Counted from the first letter of the stretch, positions 20,011-29,043 are shown. The stretch is 64,000 bases of DNA from Amaricoccus sp003258405 (GCF_043226085.1 NZ_CP171225.1:3162001-3226000), one strand, 5' to 3'. The notes: a model not told the origin generated them from the letters alone. Made by a program: numbers and translations.

Positions 20011-20767
20011 GCCGTTCTTCCGCTCCCTGATACCCTGTGCCGCGCCGGTGCGCGGCCATCCTCCCTCCTGCTAGCGGTTTTCGAAACGAGCGAAAAGCCC
20101 ACGCCGCCCGGCGCGGTGCCCGGAACGCCCTCCCGGCCCGCCGATCGCCGCCGCCTGAGGAGGCTCTGGGCAGGGAAGCGGCGCGGGCCTGGGTGCAGGA
20201 CCGGACGCATCAGCTCGGCCTCAGCCCAAAGCGTGACGCTGCTTGGGGAGGGTCTCGGGGTGGCGCGGCAGATGTCATCGCCGGTTACGGTCCTGCCCAT
20301 GGCGTCCGGATCTGAACTGCCCTTTCCGCGAGCACTTACCGCTCACAAGCCGCACAAAATAGTGATGTTGGGTGTGCCTTTTGCGCATCCGCCAGGTGCT
20401 GCCGACCGGCGCCATTTTCTCCGCCGCCACGGAAGGCGAAGCTGTGAAAGAAGGCCGCCATTCATGATTTGTTTACAACTATTTCCAATTAAATCAATGC
20501 ATTGATTTCATTTTCACGGTGAAAAGCCCTTGTTTCACCGCCGGGATACCTTCCCCGCGCCGCCGGGCCACGCCCCCGAACGGCCGCGCTCCGGCCCTGA
20601 TCGCCTATTAGGAGAATGGCGGGTCCAGAATGCACCTTCGTCTACTTGACGCGCGCTGCCATGGGGCGGAGGAAGGGTAGGTCGCGGATGCTGCGGCATC
20701 TGCCAGTGCCTGGCAGGGAACGAAGACAGCAGGGGGCGGGGGGCTTTGCTCTCCCCGCGCGCAACAA
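20011..20767. other. Intergenic region glcB / dpaL (757 bp)
   Basis: I see no credible gene here: the short open frames are G+C-driven and have no family features. The stretch from about 20330 to 20540 is clearly more A+T-rich than its surroundings and holds two palindromes (listed separately). Both divergent genes must have their promoters here. The half nearer glcB (20040-20330) contains nothing I can interpret. Confidence 0.5.
20491..20525. promoter_or_regulatory. Two adjacent palindromic operator candidates
   Basis: AAATCAATGCATTGATTT (20491-20508) is a perfect 18-bp palindrome. Directly after it TTTTCAC-G-GTGAAAA (20511-20525) is a perfect 7-bp inverted repeat around one base. Their centres are about 18-19 bp apart, nearly two helical turns. 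Such symmetry in an A+T-rich gap between divergent genes suggests repressor or activator binding, most likely for glcB or dpaL control. The regulator is unknown. Confidence 0.5.
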
Positions 20768-22006
20768 ATGGGACGCGAGATCGTAAGACGACCCTACGAG
20801 GCGGCCTATCCGTTCACCCTCGTCCTGAACGGACAGGCCCGTCGCGATCTGCCCTGGAACGCCGGGCAGGATGCCATCCTGAACGAGGCCGCCTTCGAGG
20901 AGGCCCGTGCCGCGGTGGCCTCCTGGCCGGGCTATGCCCCGACCCCGCTCCGCTCCCTCGAGGGCCTTGCCGCCGAAGCCGCCGTTGCGGAGCTCCATTA
21001 CAAGGACGAGGCCGGCCGCTTCGGTCTCGGCAGCTTCAAGGCCCTCGGCGGCGCCTATGCGGTGGCCCGTCTTCTCTGCCGCGAGCTCTCGGCCCGTCTG
21101 GGCATCCCCGTCTCGATGCAGGACATCGCCTCCGGGCGCTTTGCCGATGCCGCCGCCGGGATCACCGTCAGCTGCGCGACCGACGGCAATCACGGCCGCG
21201 CCGTCGCCTGGGGCGCCTGGCGCTTCGGATGCCGCTGCGTGATCTTCATTCATGCCTCCGTCTCCGAGCACCGGCAGCGCGCGATGGAGGCCTTCGGCGC
21301 CGAAGTGCGGCGCACGGCCGAAACCTACGACGACTGCCAGCGGCTCTCCCGGGAGCTCGCGGCCTCCGAAGGCTGGTTCATCGTCTCCGACACCACCGGG
21401 CCCGGCTGCGGCGACGAGGTGCCGCGCGATGTCATGCAGGGCTACGAGATCTCCGCCTGGGAAGCCTGCAACGCGCTCGATGCCCCGCCGACCCATGTGT
21501 TCCTGCAAACCGGAGTCGGTGGCTTCGCCGCGGCGGTGGCCGGTCAGATCACCCGCCGCTGGGGATCGTCCCGGCCACTCGTCATCCTGGCCGATCCCGA
21601 CCGCGCGGCCTGCTGGCTCGAAAGCTTCCGGATCGGCGCGCCGACGCCAGTCACCGGCAGCCTCGACACGTTGATGGCGGGCCTCGCCTGCGGTGAGGTC
21701 TCTTCGCTGGCATGGAGCATTCTCAGGGACCACGCGGACGCCGTGATGGCGATCGATGATTCCGCCGCCGTCGAGATGATGCGGCGCCTCGCGCGGCCGA
21801 GGGGCCGGGACCCGGAGATCATCGCCGGAGAATCGGCCGTCGCCGGCCTCGCCGCGCTGATGGCGGCCGCAAGCGATGCCGAGGTGCGCGCGGTCCTGAA
21901 GCTTGACGGAAATTCGCGCGTGCTTGTCTTCGGCACCGAAGGGGCGACGGACCCGGAGCTCTATCGCGAGCTGGTCGATACCGTTCCGGCCGGTCTCGAC
22001 GCCTGA
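20768..22006 (+). CDS. dpaL: Diaminopropionate ammonia-lyase
   Basis: PLP-dependent fold-type II enzyme splitting 2,3-diaminopropionate into pyruvate and ammonia. The 412-residue product shows the conserved YPFTLVLNGQARRDLPWN-like N-terminus region, YAPTPL, and the Schiff-base lysine K91 in GLGSFKALGGAYA. The ATDGNHGRAVAW stretch binds the cofactor ring, and the TGVGGFAAAV loop corresponds to the phosphate-binding Gly-rich region. The size is close to E. coli YgeX/DpaL (398). It stands alone downstream of a regulatory region with palindromes; ModE-operon genes follow in the same direction after 99 bases but behind their own operator. Confidence 0.9.
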   Translation: MGREIVRRPYEAAYPFTLVLNGQARRDLPWNAGQDAILNEAAFEEARAAVASWPGYAPTPLRSLEGLAAEAAVAELHYKDEAGRFGLGSFKALGGAYAVARLLCRELSARLGIPVSMQDIASGRFADAAAGITVSCATDGNHGRAVAWGAWRFGCRCVIFIHASVSEHRQRAMEAFGAEVRRTAETYDDCQRLSRELAASEGWFIVSDTTGPGCGDEVPRDVMQGYEISAWEACNALDAPPTHVFLQTGVGGFAAAVAGQITRRWGSSRPLVILADPDRAACWLESFRIGAPTPVTGSLDTLMAGLACGEVSSLAWSILRDHADAVMAIDDSAAVEMMRRLARPRGRDPEIIAGESAVAGLAALMAAASDAEVRAVLKLDGNSRVLVFGTEGATDPELYRELVDTVPAGLDA

Positions 22007-22064
22007 TCCGATCCGAACGGAAAATTCGACAACCATTCTTGGGCTTTACGCGAAGTTGGCGTAT

Positions 22065-22089
22065 CGATATATAGATTTAGTATATAGCG
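22065..22089 (+). promoter_or_regulatory. ModE operator upstream of modEABC
   Basis: Arms CGATATATA (22065-22073) and TATATAGCG (22081-22089) are inverted repeats matching at 8 of 9 positions, separated by 7 bases. The CG-x-TATATA form resembles the ModE-type molybdate operator. It ends 16 bases before the modE start codon and overlaps the likely promoter, so molybdate-loaded ModE should repress its own operon. No strong Shine-Dalgarno precedes modE. Confidence 0.75.
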
Positions 22090-22105
22090 ATTCCCGGATC
22101 CCCTC

Positions 22106-22900
22106 ATGCCTGCCCTGCGCGCCGAAGTGTCTCTTGCCGGCCCCGATGCTGCTCCGCTTGGCCACGCACGTGTCCGGCTGCTGGAAGCCGTGGGGCGGGA
22201 GGGCAGCATTTCCGCCGCGGCGCGCGCCATGGGCGTGACCTACAAGGCGGCCTGGGATGGCGTCGAAGCGATCAACAATCTCGTGGGCCGCCCGGTCGTG
22301 GAGGCGCGGACGGGCGGCAAACGCGGGGGAGGGGCCCGGCTTACGGACGACGGCATCAGGCTTATCGAGGCTTTCCACCGGCTCGAGGCGGAGCTTGCCG
22401 CGAGCTTCACGCGGCTCGAGGCGGAACTGCTCGGGACCGGTATTTCCTCGGCCAGTGTCATGTGGGGGTTCTTCATGCGAACGAGCGCGCGCAATGCGCT
22501 GCGAGGTCAGGTTGCGGAGGTCGTGGACGGCGCGGTCAATGCGGAAGTCACCCTCGCGATCACCGATGAGATCAGGCTCTCCGCGATCATCACCCGCGAC
22601 AGCCTGCGCGAGCTTGGCCTCTTTCCGGGGCGTCAGGCGACGGCGCTCATAAAGGCGCCCTTCGTCATTCTCGCCCCCGCCGGCGAGGCCCTGCGAACCT
22701 CGATGGGCAACCGACTCGAGGGGGTGATCACCCGGGTGGAGCCGGGCGCCGTGAACGCGGAGGTCTCGCTCGAGATCGCGGCAGGCAAGACGCTCGTCTC
22801 GATCGTCACCCTGCGCAGCGTGGAGCGGCTGGGCCTCGCCCCCGGTGTCCGGGCCTGCGCGCTGATTGACGCATCGAACATCATCCTTGCCGTAAACTGA
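22106..22900 (+). CDS. modE: Molybdate-responsive transcriptional regulator ModE
   Basis: One-component regulator that binds molybdate and then its operator. Residues about 20-85 form the winged helix-turn-helix (REGSISAAARAMGVTYKAAWDGVEAINN, then GGKRGGGARLT, the typical ModE wing). Two Mop domains follow, about 128-192 (ARNALRGQVAEVVDGAVNAEV) and 200-264 (GNRLEGVITRVEPGAVNAEV), as in full-length E. coli ModE. It heads the modEABC operon and has a ModE-type operator just upstream, so autoregulation is likely. Confidence 0.94.
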   Translation: MPALRAEVSLAGPDAAPLGHARVRLLEAVGREGSISAAARAMGVTYKAAWDGVEAINNLVGRPVVEARTGGKRGGGARLTDDGIRLIEAFHRLEAELAASFTRLEAELLGTGISSASVMWGFFMRTSARNALRGQVAEVVDGAVNAEVTLAITDEIRLSAIITRDSLRELGLFPGRQATALIKAPFVILAPAGEALRTSMGNRLEGVITRVEPGAVNAEVSLEIAAGKTLVSIVTLRSVERLGLAPGVRACALIDASNIILAVN

Positions 22901-22922
22901 CCCAGCGGGAGCTCCCGACCCA

Positions 22923-23666
22923 ATGACACGATTGATGCTTGCCCTCCTTGTGACCGCCACGGCCGGAACGGCTGATGCCGGTCAGACCAATGTTGCCGTC
23001 GCGGCGAACTTTACCGGCGCGGCAAAGGACATCGCCGAAGCCTTCAAGGCCGCCACCGGTGACGAGGCGGTGCTGAGTTTCGGCTCGACCGGCCAGCTCT
23101 ATACCCAGATCGCACAGGGCGCGCCGTTCGACGTCTTTCTGGCCGCAGACAACGTGCGGCCGGATCTCGCCGTGACGGAAGGCTTCGCGGTCGAGGGCAC
23201 GGAATTCACCTATGCCATCGGTCAGCTCGCGCTCTGGAGCAGGGACACCGCCCTGGTGAACGGTGCGGAGACGATGAAGCGGGGAGACTTCCACAAGCTT
23301 GCCATCGCCAACCCCGAGACTGCGCCCTACGGCGCCGCGGCCGTGCAGGTGATGCAGGCGCTCGATGTCTTCGAGGCGCTCTTCCCGAAAGTCGTTCAGG
23401 GCAACAACATTGCCCAGACCTACCAGTTCGTCGAAACGGGGAATGCGGAGCTCGGCTTCGTCGCCTATTCGCAGATCGCCGCCTCGGACGAAGGGTCGCG
23501 CTGGCTCGTCGATCCCGCGCTCTACGATCCGATCCGCCAGGATGCCGTGTTGCTGCAGGCCGGGGCGGGCAATGCCGCGGCGCAGGCGTTTCTCGATTTC
23601 CTGAAGGGGCCCGAGGCCGCAGCCGTGATCGAGCGCTACGGCTACGCCATCGAAAAAGGCGACTGA
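22923..23666 (+). CDS. modA: Molybdate-binding periplasmic protein ModA
   Basis: Solute-binding protein of the molybdate ABC importer. The 247-residue product has a Sec signal peptide (cleavage likely after GTADA, residues 15-19), then NVAVAANFTGAAKDIAEAF, GSTGQLYTQI and GAPFDVFLAAD, the conserved oxyanion-binding loops of ModA. The C-terminal lobe has the NPETAPYGAAA motif and a Tyr-rich segment. It lies 22 bases after modE and 11 before modB. Confidence 0.96.
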   Translation: MTRLMLALLVTATAGTADAGQTNVAVAANFTGAAKDIAEAFKAATGDEAVLSFGSTGQLYTQIAQGAPFDVFLAADNVRPDLAVTEGFAVEGTEFTYAIGQLALWSRDTALVNGAETMKRGDFHKLAIANPETAPYGAAAVQVMQALDVFEALFPKVVQGNNIAQTYQFVETGNAELGFVAYSQIAASDEGSRWLVDPALYDPIRQDAVLLQAGAGNAAAQAFLDFLKGPEAAAVIERYGYAIEKGD

Positions 23667-23677
23667 GGGCCGCGACG

Positions 23678-24346
23678 ATGGACTGGGCGCCCATCCTGCT
23701 CACGCTGAAGCTTGCCTCGCTCACGACGGTCATCCTGCTTCTGCTGGGAACGCCGCTGGCCTGGTGGCTGGCCCGGACCCGGAGCCGATGGAAGGATGTG
23801 GTGGCAACGCTGGTGGCACTGCCGCTCGTGTTGCCGCCGACCGTTCTCGGCTTCTATCTCCTCATTGCGCTTGGCCCTCACGGGCCGGGTGGGGCGCTTG
23901 CCGGTCTCTGGGGCGCGCGCACCCTGGCCTTCAGCTTCGAGGGGCTGGTGATCGGCTCGGTGATCTACTCGATGCCGTTCGTGGTGCAGCCGGTCCGGAA
24001 CGCTTTCGAGGCGCTGGGCGAACGGCCGCTGGAGGTGGCGGCGACCTTGCGTGCCTCTCCGCTGGATGCCTTTCTGACCGTGGCGCTGCCGCTGGCCCGG
24101 CCTGGGATCCTGTCGGGCACGGTGCTTGGGTTTGCCCATACGGTCGGGGAGTTCGGCGTGGTGCTCATGATCGGCGGGAACATTCCCGGCGAGACGAAGG
24201 TGCTGTCGATTGCGATCTACGATTATGTCGAGACGCTCGACTGGGCGAAGGCGCATCTCTACGCGGGGGGCATGCTGGCGTTTTCCTTCGCGGTCATCCT
24301 CACGATGATGACGCTCGAGCGCCGCACCCGGGAGCTGTCGAAGTGA
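23678..24346 (+). CDS. modB: Molybdate ABC transporter permease ModB
   Basis: Membrane subunit of the molybdate importer, 222 residues with five predicted membrane segments. It shows the WWLARTRSRWKD region, LPLVLPPTVLGFYLL, and the cytoplasmic coupling (EAA) loop EALGERPLEVAATLRASPLDAFLTVALPLARPGIL followed by HTVGEFGVVLMIGGNIPGET, both diagnostic of ModB. The stop overlaps the GTG start of modC. Confidence 0.95.
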   Translation: MDWAPILLTLKLASLTTVILLLLGTPLAWWLARTRSRWKDVVATLVALPLVLPPTVLGFYLLIALGPHGPGGALAGLWGARTLAFSFEGLVIGSVIYSMPFVVQPVRNAFEALGERPLEVAATLRASPLDAFLTVALPLARPGILSGTVLGFAHTVGEFGVVLMIGGNIPGETKVLSIAIYDYVETLDWAKAHLYAGGMLAFSFAVILTMMTLERRTRELSK

Positions 24347-25482
24347 CCGGCACTGCAGGGCTTTCGGCGCACTTTCGGGGAAAGGTCGGAAGCTTCGACC
24401 TCGCTGCGTCATTCGAAGCGCCCGCACGCGGGATCACCGCGCTCTTTGGCCCGTCGGGGTGCGGCAAGACGACGGTGCTCCGCTGCATCGCGGGCCTTCA
24501 GACGATGCCGGAGGGACGGTTCTCGCTCGCAGGCGAGGTCTGGCAGGAGGGGGCGCGATGCCGTCCGCCGCATCAGCGGCCGGTCGGCTATGTGTTTCAG
24601 GAGGCGAGCCTCTTCCCGCATCTGACGGTGCGGCGGAACCTTGACTATGGCTACCGCCGGGCGCTGAAGCAGGGTGCGGCCGGGCTGGTGCGGTTCGACG
24701 AGGTCGTCGAGCTCCTGGGGATCGAGCCGCTGCTTCAGCGCTGGCCGGTCAGGCTATCGGGGGGCGAACGCCAGCGCGTGGCAATCGGGCGGGCGCTGCT
24801 GTCTCAGCCGAGGCTCCTGCTGATGGACGAGCCACTCGCAGCCCTCGACCGGTTCAGCAAGGACGAGATCCTGCCGTATCTTGAGCGGCTGCGGGATACG
24901 CTGCCGATGCCGGTGCTTTACGTGAGCCATGACATTTCCGAGGTGGAGCGGCTGGCCGATCATATCGTGCTCCTGCACGAGGGCCGGGTGATCGGCGCCG
25001 GGCCGCTCGAGGCGGTTCAGGCCGATCCGGCGATGCCGATCGCGCGGCTGCCCGATGCCGGGGTCGCCCTGCGCGCCAGGGTTCTCCGCCATGACGCGGC
25101 ATACGGGCTTTCGACGCTTGCGGTCGATGGCGCGGAGCTGATCGTCCCGGGGGCGCTTGGCGGGGCCGGAGTGCTGCACCGGATCCGCATCTCGGCCTCC
25201 GATGTGAGCCTCGCGCTGGACCGGCCGGCCCAGAGCACGATCCTCAATGTCCTGCCCTCCCGCATTCTTTCGGCCGACTGCCGCGATCCGTTCCTCGTCA
25301 TCGTCGTTCTGGGGCTCGGCCCGGAGGGCGATGGTGCGCGCATTCTGGCGCGCATCAGCCGTCGCTCCTGGGACGGGCTCGGGCTGGCGCCGGGGCAGGC
25401 TGTGTTTGCCCAGATCAAGGGAATGGCGCTGCTCTCGGGCAGGGGGGCGATTCCTGCGCAGGGTGAGGTGCCGCGCTCATGA
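24343..25482 (+). CDS. modC: Molybdate ABC transporter ATP-binding protein ModC
   Basis: ATPase of the molybdate importer, 379 residues. It uses GTG at 24343, overlapping the modB stop by 4 bases; the frame is open further upstream but only inside modB. Walker A is GPSGCGKTT, the signature RLSGGERQRVAIGRAL, Walker B LLLMDEPLAALD, and the switch His lies in YVSHDISEVERLAD. A C-terminal regulatory Mop domain (RISASDVSLALDRPAQSTILNVLPSRI) follows. The 3' end overlaps the converging TAXI gene by 6 bases. Confidence 0.95.
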   Translation: MTGTAGLSAHFRGKVGSFDLAASFEAPARGITALFGPSGCGKTTVLRCIAGLQTMPEGRFSLAGEVWQEGARCRPPHQRPVGYVFQEASLFPHLTVRRNLDYGYRRALKQGAAGLVRFDEVVELLGIEPLLQRWPVRLSGGERQRVAIGRALLSQPRLLLMDEPLAALDRFSKDEILPYLERLRDTLPMPVLYVSHDISEVERLADHIVLLHEGRVIGAGPLEAVQADPAMPIARLPDAGVALRARVLRHDAAYGLSTLAVDGAELIVPGALGGAGVLHRIRISASDVSLALDRPAQSTILNVLPSRILSADCRDPFLVIVVLGLGPEGDGARILARISRRSWDGLGLAPGQAVFAQIKGMALLSGRGAIPAQGEVPRS

Positions 25483-26814
25483 GGTCGGTTCTGGCGGCGC
25501 GTCTTCGTCGCCGAAAAGCTGCCGCCGCTTGCGCTCGAGCTGCTGGCGCACAAGGTTGATGTGCACGCGCATGGTGTAGGCGTACTCCCGATAGCGCATG
25601 GGCAGGGAGAGTTTTGAGACCTCGCGCTCGACATCCCCGAGACGGCTCTCGAGATCCTCGAGCTCCGCGGCATCGGAGGCATTCCCGGCCGCGCGCTCGA
25701 TATCGCGCAGTTCGGGATAGCGGCGGTAGACACGGGACCGCATCTGCCATTCGTAGAGGCCGGGCAGCACCCGCATGAGCGGGACGACTACGACGAGCAA
25801 CGGCACCAGCAGGAGTGCGAAGCTGTTGACCTGGGCGACTATCCAGTAGGGCAGGAAGCGATAGAGCGGGCTTGGCGGCTTCTTGAGCAGGTCTGCGGCC
25901 TGGGGGTTCATCGGCATCGCGACATTCATCTCGGACGGAAACTCGTCTTCGTTGGTGATGAGGTCGCGGGAGGAATGCACCTTCCGCGCCGCGGCGATCA
26001 GGCGATCGACAAGGGCAGGGTGGAGATTGTCGCGGGCGACGAGACGGCCAACCATCGCGATCAGATCGATGTCGGCCGGAGGATGCTCCGCGGCATAGTC
26101 GAAGCCCGCGCGGGGGATCGTCGCCTGGCGCACGAAGGGAAGCTGGCGGGTGAGCGCAGTGCCATCCCGGATCGAGGCGGTCGTGACGGTGGTATCCTGG
26201 AAGAGTGGCTGGAGGTAGGGGGCGGTCACCGGAGCGACGAAAACCGATGCGTCGGCTTCGCCGGAGAGGAGCGCCGCGCCCGCCTGATCTCCGCCAAGCG
26301 GCAGGAAGGTGTTGCTCTCGAGGCCCTGCCCGGCAACGCCTGCAAGCGCGTCGATCACGAAGCGCGTCCCGCTGCCTTCGGCCCCGCCTGCAATGCGGAG
26401 GTTGCGCCAGTGTGCAGGGTCCGCAGGTGTCTCGAGGGCGCCGCGGTGCATGATCCAGAGCGGCTCGAGAAAGGTCGCGGCGAGTGCGGAGACCGGCCGG
26501 TCGGCCGGCACGGGCACGCCGCCCTGTAGAAACGCGACGTCTGCGTCGGCATCCGGCCCTGCCACCCGCGCCGCGTTCTCGACCGATCCTGCGGTTTCAA
26601 GGATCGTGACCTTGATGCCGTCCCGGGCGAGGATCTGGCGATAGCGATCGGCAAAGCCATAATAGGCGCTGCCTTGGCTGCCGGCGGCGATGACGACGGC
26701 GTCGGGCGGCAGAAGTGCCATCACTCGCTTGTAGACAAAGACCAGCACGGCAACGGTCAGGGCCACCAGAAACAGCAGCTTGACCCAGGTCAGATCGAGT
26801 CGTTCAAGCCTCAT
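25477..26814 (-). CDS. TAXI-family TRAP transporter solute-binding subunit with C-terminal membrane anchor
   Basis: A 445-residue TAXI-type substrate-binding protein. An N-terminal membrane helix (about 11-33) acts as signal anchor, followed by the binding domain with GSQGSAYYGFADRY and the AGGAEGSGTRFV region. Unlike plain TAXI receptors, it continues after about residue 310 with a second membrane helix (SFALLLVPLLVVVVPLMRVLP) and a cytosolic charged helical tail containing a probable coiled coil (AAELEDLESRLGDVEREVSKL). No TRAP membrane subunits are nearby, so it may be a sensor or a tethered receptor and not a transporter part; ligand unknown. It converges on modC with a 6-base overlap. 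Confidence 0.8.
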   Translation of the reverse strand: MRLERLDLTWVKLLFLVALTVAVLVFVYKRVMALLPPDAVVIAAGSQGSAYYGFADRYRQILARDGIKVTILETAGSVENAARVAGPDADADVAFLQGGVPVPADRPVSALAATFLEPLWIMHRGALETPADPAHWRNLRIAGGAEGSGTRFVIDALAGVAGQGLESNTFLPLGGDQAGAALLSGEADASVFVAPVTAPYLQPLFQDTTVTTASIRDGTALTRQLPFVRQATIPRAGFDYAAEHPPADIDLIAMVGRLVARDNLHPALVDRLIAAARKVHSSRDLITNEDEFPSEMNVAMPMNPQAADLLKKPPSPLYRFLPYWIVAQVNSFALLLVPLLVVVVPLMRVLPGLYEWQMRSRVYRRYPELRDIERAAGNASDAAELEDLESRLGDVEREVSKLSLPMRYREYAYTMRVHINLVRQQLERKRRQLFGDEDAPPEPTS

Positions 26815-26900
26815 CGCGCAGCCTCTCTCTCGGGCCCTGGCCGTGCAGGGTCGCAGAAAGGATAGCGGTGATGCCTATGCGAGCAAACCCCCGCAGGAAA

Positions 26901-27692
26901 TCAGGCGTTGTGAACGGCCTCTGCCAGGGAGGCGACAAAAGTCAGGATCTGGTCGACGGGTTCTCCGCGGCCGATGCGCTCGACGATGGCCGAGCCAATC
27001 ACGGCGCCATCGGCAATGCCCGCAATGGATGCGGCGCCCTCCGGGGTCTTGATGCCAAAGCCGACACAGACAGGAAGATCGGTCGCGGCCTTGATCCGCG
27101 AGACCTCGGGGCCGACGGATGCGGCATTTGCCTCGGCGGAGCCGGTGATGCCGGTGATCGAGACGTAGTAGACGAAACCGGAGGTGTTGGTCAGCACCTT
27201 CGGCAGCCGGCGCGCGTCGGTCGTCGGGGTTGCAAGGCGGATGAAGTTGAGGCCGGCCGCCTGTGCCGGAAGGCAGAGCTCCTCGTCCTCCTCGGGCGGC
27301 AGATCCACGATGATGAGCCCGTCGACGCCGGCCTCGCGCGCTTCGGCCAGGAAGGTATCGACGCCGCGCGAATAGACCGGATTGTAGTAGCCCATGAGCA
27401 CGATCGGGGTCCGTGCATCCGTTTCCCGGAAGGCACGGACCATGTCGAGCGTGTCCTTCATGGTTTGCCCGGCTTCGAGCGCGCGCTGCCCGGCAAGCTG
27501 GATCGCGGGCCCGTCGGCCATCGGATCGGTGAAGGGCATGCCCATTTCGATCACGTCGACACCGGCGGCCGGAAGGCCCTTGATGAGGTCCAGCGACGCG
27601 GCGCGGTCGGGGTCTCCTGCCATCACGAAGGCAACGAAGGCCTTGCGGTTCTGTTCCTTCAGGCGGGCGAATGTTTCCTCGATGCGGGTCAT
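26901..27692 (-). CDS. trpA: Tryptophan synthase alpha chain
   Basis: Cleaves indole-3-glycerol phosphate to indole and glyceraldehyde 3-phosphate and passes indole to TrpB. The 263-residue product has catalytic E49 (DVIEMGMPFTDP) and D60, the same numbering as in the enterobacterial enzyme, the YYNPVYSRG loop, LPPEEDEE, the phosphate-binding GFGIKTPE and GAVIGSAIVE. It is not next to trpB or trpF; genes on either side are unrelated. Confidence 0.97.
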   Translation of the reverse strand: MTRIEETFARLKEQNRKAFVAFVMAGDPDRAASLDLIKGLPAAGVDVIEMGMPFTDPMADGPAIQLAGQRALEAGQTMKDTLDMVRAFRETDARTPIVLMGYYNPVYSRGVDTFLAEAREAGVDGLIIVDLPPEEDEELCLPAQAAGLNFIRLATPTTDARRLPKVLTNTSGFVYYVSITGITGSAEANAASVGPEVSRIKAATDLPVCVGFGIKTPEGAASIAGIADGAVIGSAIVERIGRGEPVDQILTFVASLAEAVHNA

Positions 27693-27777
27693 GGGGGTCC
27701 TCTTGCAGCGGTCGCCCCGACTAGCCCGATGGCGGGTCGAAAATCAATGTGGAAACGGCAGGAGGGACTGGGCTGTC

Positions 27778-28887
27778 TCAGGCGGCCGCGAGCCGTGCCG
27801 CCACGGCTTCGGCAATGGCGAGGGAAGAGGTGAGGCCGGGGCTTTCGATGCCGTAGAGATTGACGAGCCCGTCCATCCCGTGCGTTTCCGGCCCTTCGAT
27901 CGTGAAATCGGTTGCCGCGCCGCCGGCGGGGGCGAGCTTGGGGCGAATGCCGGTGTAGCTCGGGCTCAGCGCACCTTCGGCAAGGTCGGGCCAGTAGCGC
28001 CGGATCGCGTCGTAGAACACATCGCCGCGCTGCGCATCGAGGCTGTAGTCGATGCCGTCGATCCATTGCGTGTCCGGCCCGAAGCGCCCGGCGCCACCCA
28101 TGTCGAGCGTGAGATGGACGCCGAGGCCATCCCGCTCGGGCACGGGATAGATGAGGCGCGAGAAGGGGACATGGGCCGAGACGCTGAAGTAGTTGCCCTT
28201 GCAATAGAAGATCTCGCGCCGGTGTTCGGGCGCGAGCCCGTCGATCCCGTCAGCGACGTGGCCTGCGAAGAGGCCGGCCGCATTGACGAGGCGGTTGCTT
28301 CCGATCACGAGCTTGCCGTCGCGGCCTTCGGTCTCGATCTCGAACCCGCCCGCAGTTGCGCGTGCGGCGATGAAGCCGGTCTCGAAGGCGATCATGCCGC
28401 CATGATCCTCGATTTCCCCCTGCAGGCTCAGCATGCAGGCATGGCTGTCGACGATTCCGGTAGAGGGGGAGAGCAGGCCAGCCTCTCCGCGGAGCGCAGG
28501 TTCCATGCGGCGGAGGTCGGCCGCATCCAGCGGCTGGAGGTCCGTCACGCCATTGACCGCAGCCTTGGCGGCGATGCCTTCGAGCGCCGGGACCTGATCC
28601 GTTTCGGTCGCGACAATGATCTTTCCCAGGCGCTTGTGCGGGACACCGTGGCTTTCGCAATACTCGTAGAGAAGGTGTTTGCCCCGCACACACATCTCGG
28701 CCTTTGCCGAACCGGCGCTGTAGTAGATCCCGGCGTGGATAACCTCGGAATTGCGCGAGCTCGTGTGACTGCCGATCATGTGCTCGCGTTCGAGCACGAT
28801 GACCTCGTTGCCTGCCTTCGCGAGGCTTCGGGCGACGGCAAGGCCGACGATGCCCGCACCCACAACCACGCAATCAACCCGATCCAT
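27778..28887 (-). CDS. FAD-dependent oxidoreductase of the L-2-hydroxyglutarate oxidase type
   Basis: DAO-fold flavoprotein of 369 residues. It starts MDRVDCVVVGAGIVGLAVARSLAKAG with the FAD Rossmann motif; the frame runs on to 28950 but this start puts the motif at the N-terminus as usual. The SSRNSEVIHAGIYYSAGS and YEYCESHGVPHKRLGKIIVA stretches closely follow the L-2-hydroxyglutarate dehydrogenase/oxidase family (LhgO, L2HGDH), as does GLFAGHVAD and the C-terminal GIESPGLTSSLAIAE. The substrate is likely a 2-hydroxy acid, best guess L-2-hydroxyglutarate. It lies next to the left end of the probable island. Confidence 0.82.
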   Translation of the reverse strand: MDRVDCVVVGAGIVGLAVARSLAKAGNEVIVLEREHMIGSHTSSRNSEVIHAGIYYSAGSAKAEMCVRGKHLLYEYCESHGVPHKRLGKIIVATETDQVPALEGIAAKAAVNGVTDLQPLDAADLRRMEPALRGEAGLLSPSTGIVDSHACMLSLQGEIEDHGGMIAFETGFIAARATAGGFEIETEGRDGKLVIGSNRLVNAAGLFAGHVADGIDGLAPEHRREIFYCKGNYFSVSAHVPFSRLIYPVPERDGLGVHLTLDMGGAGRFGPDTQWIDGIDYSLDAQRGDVFYDAIRRYWPDLAEGALSPSYTGIRPKLAPAGGAATDFTIEGPETHGMDGLVNLYGIESPGLTSSLAIAEAVAARLAAA

Positions 28888-28990
28888 GCCAGACCTCACA
28901 CCTAACGCACGACTTTGGCTCTCTCTAGAGCATGGCGCGGCGTCTGGCAAAAACGCAATTGAAGGTTGATTTACGGGCCGAGGATCCTGG

Positions 28991-29043
28991 CCTCAGCCCA
29001 TATTGCAGTTCGGGCTTTCCCGCGTGATCCGCACGTCATGGAC
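28991..29043 (-). repeat. Displaced guaB 3'-end copy (left junction repeat)
   Basis: This 53-base copy matches 38703-38755 at 49 positions, including an uninterrupted 23-base match and a 13-base match. Read on the minus strand in the guaB frame it gives the last 16 or so GuaB residues and a TGA stop at 28993-28995. Outside it, towards 29139, similarity to guaB stops. It lies 103 bases upstream of the start of the flavoprotein gene. Confidence 0.8.

Noticed and set aside
17890..20505. 871-codon plus-strand open frame over glcB
   Set aside because: Antisense shadow; glcB on the minus strand is full length and unmistakable.
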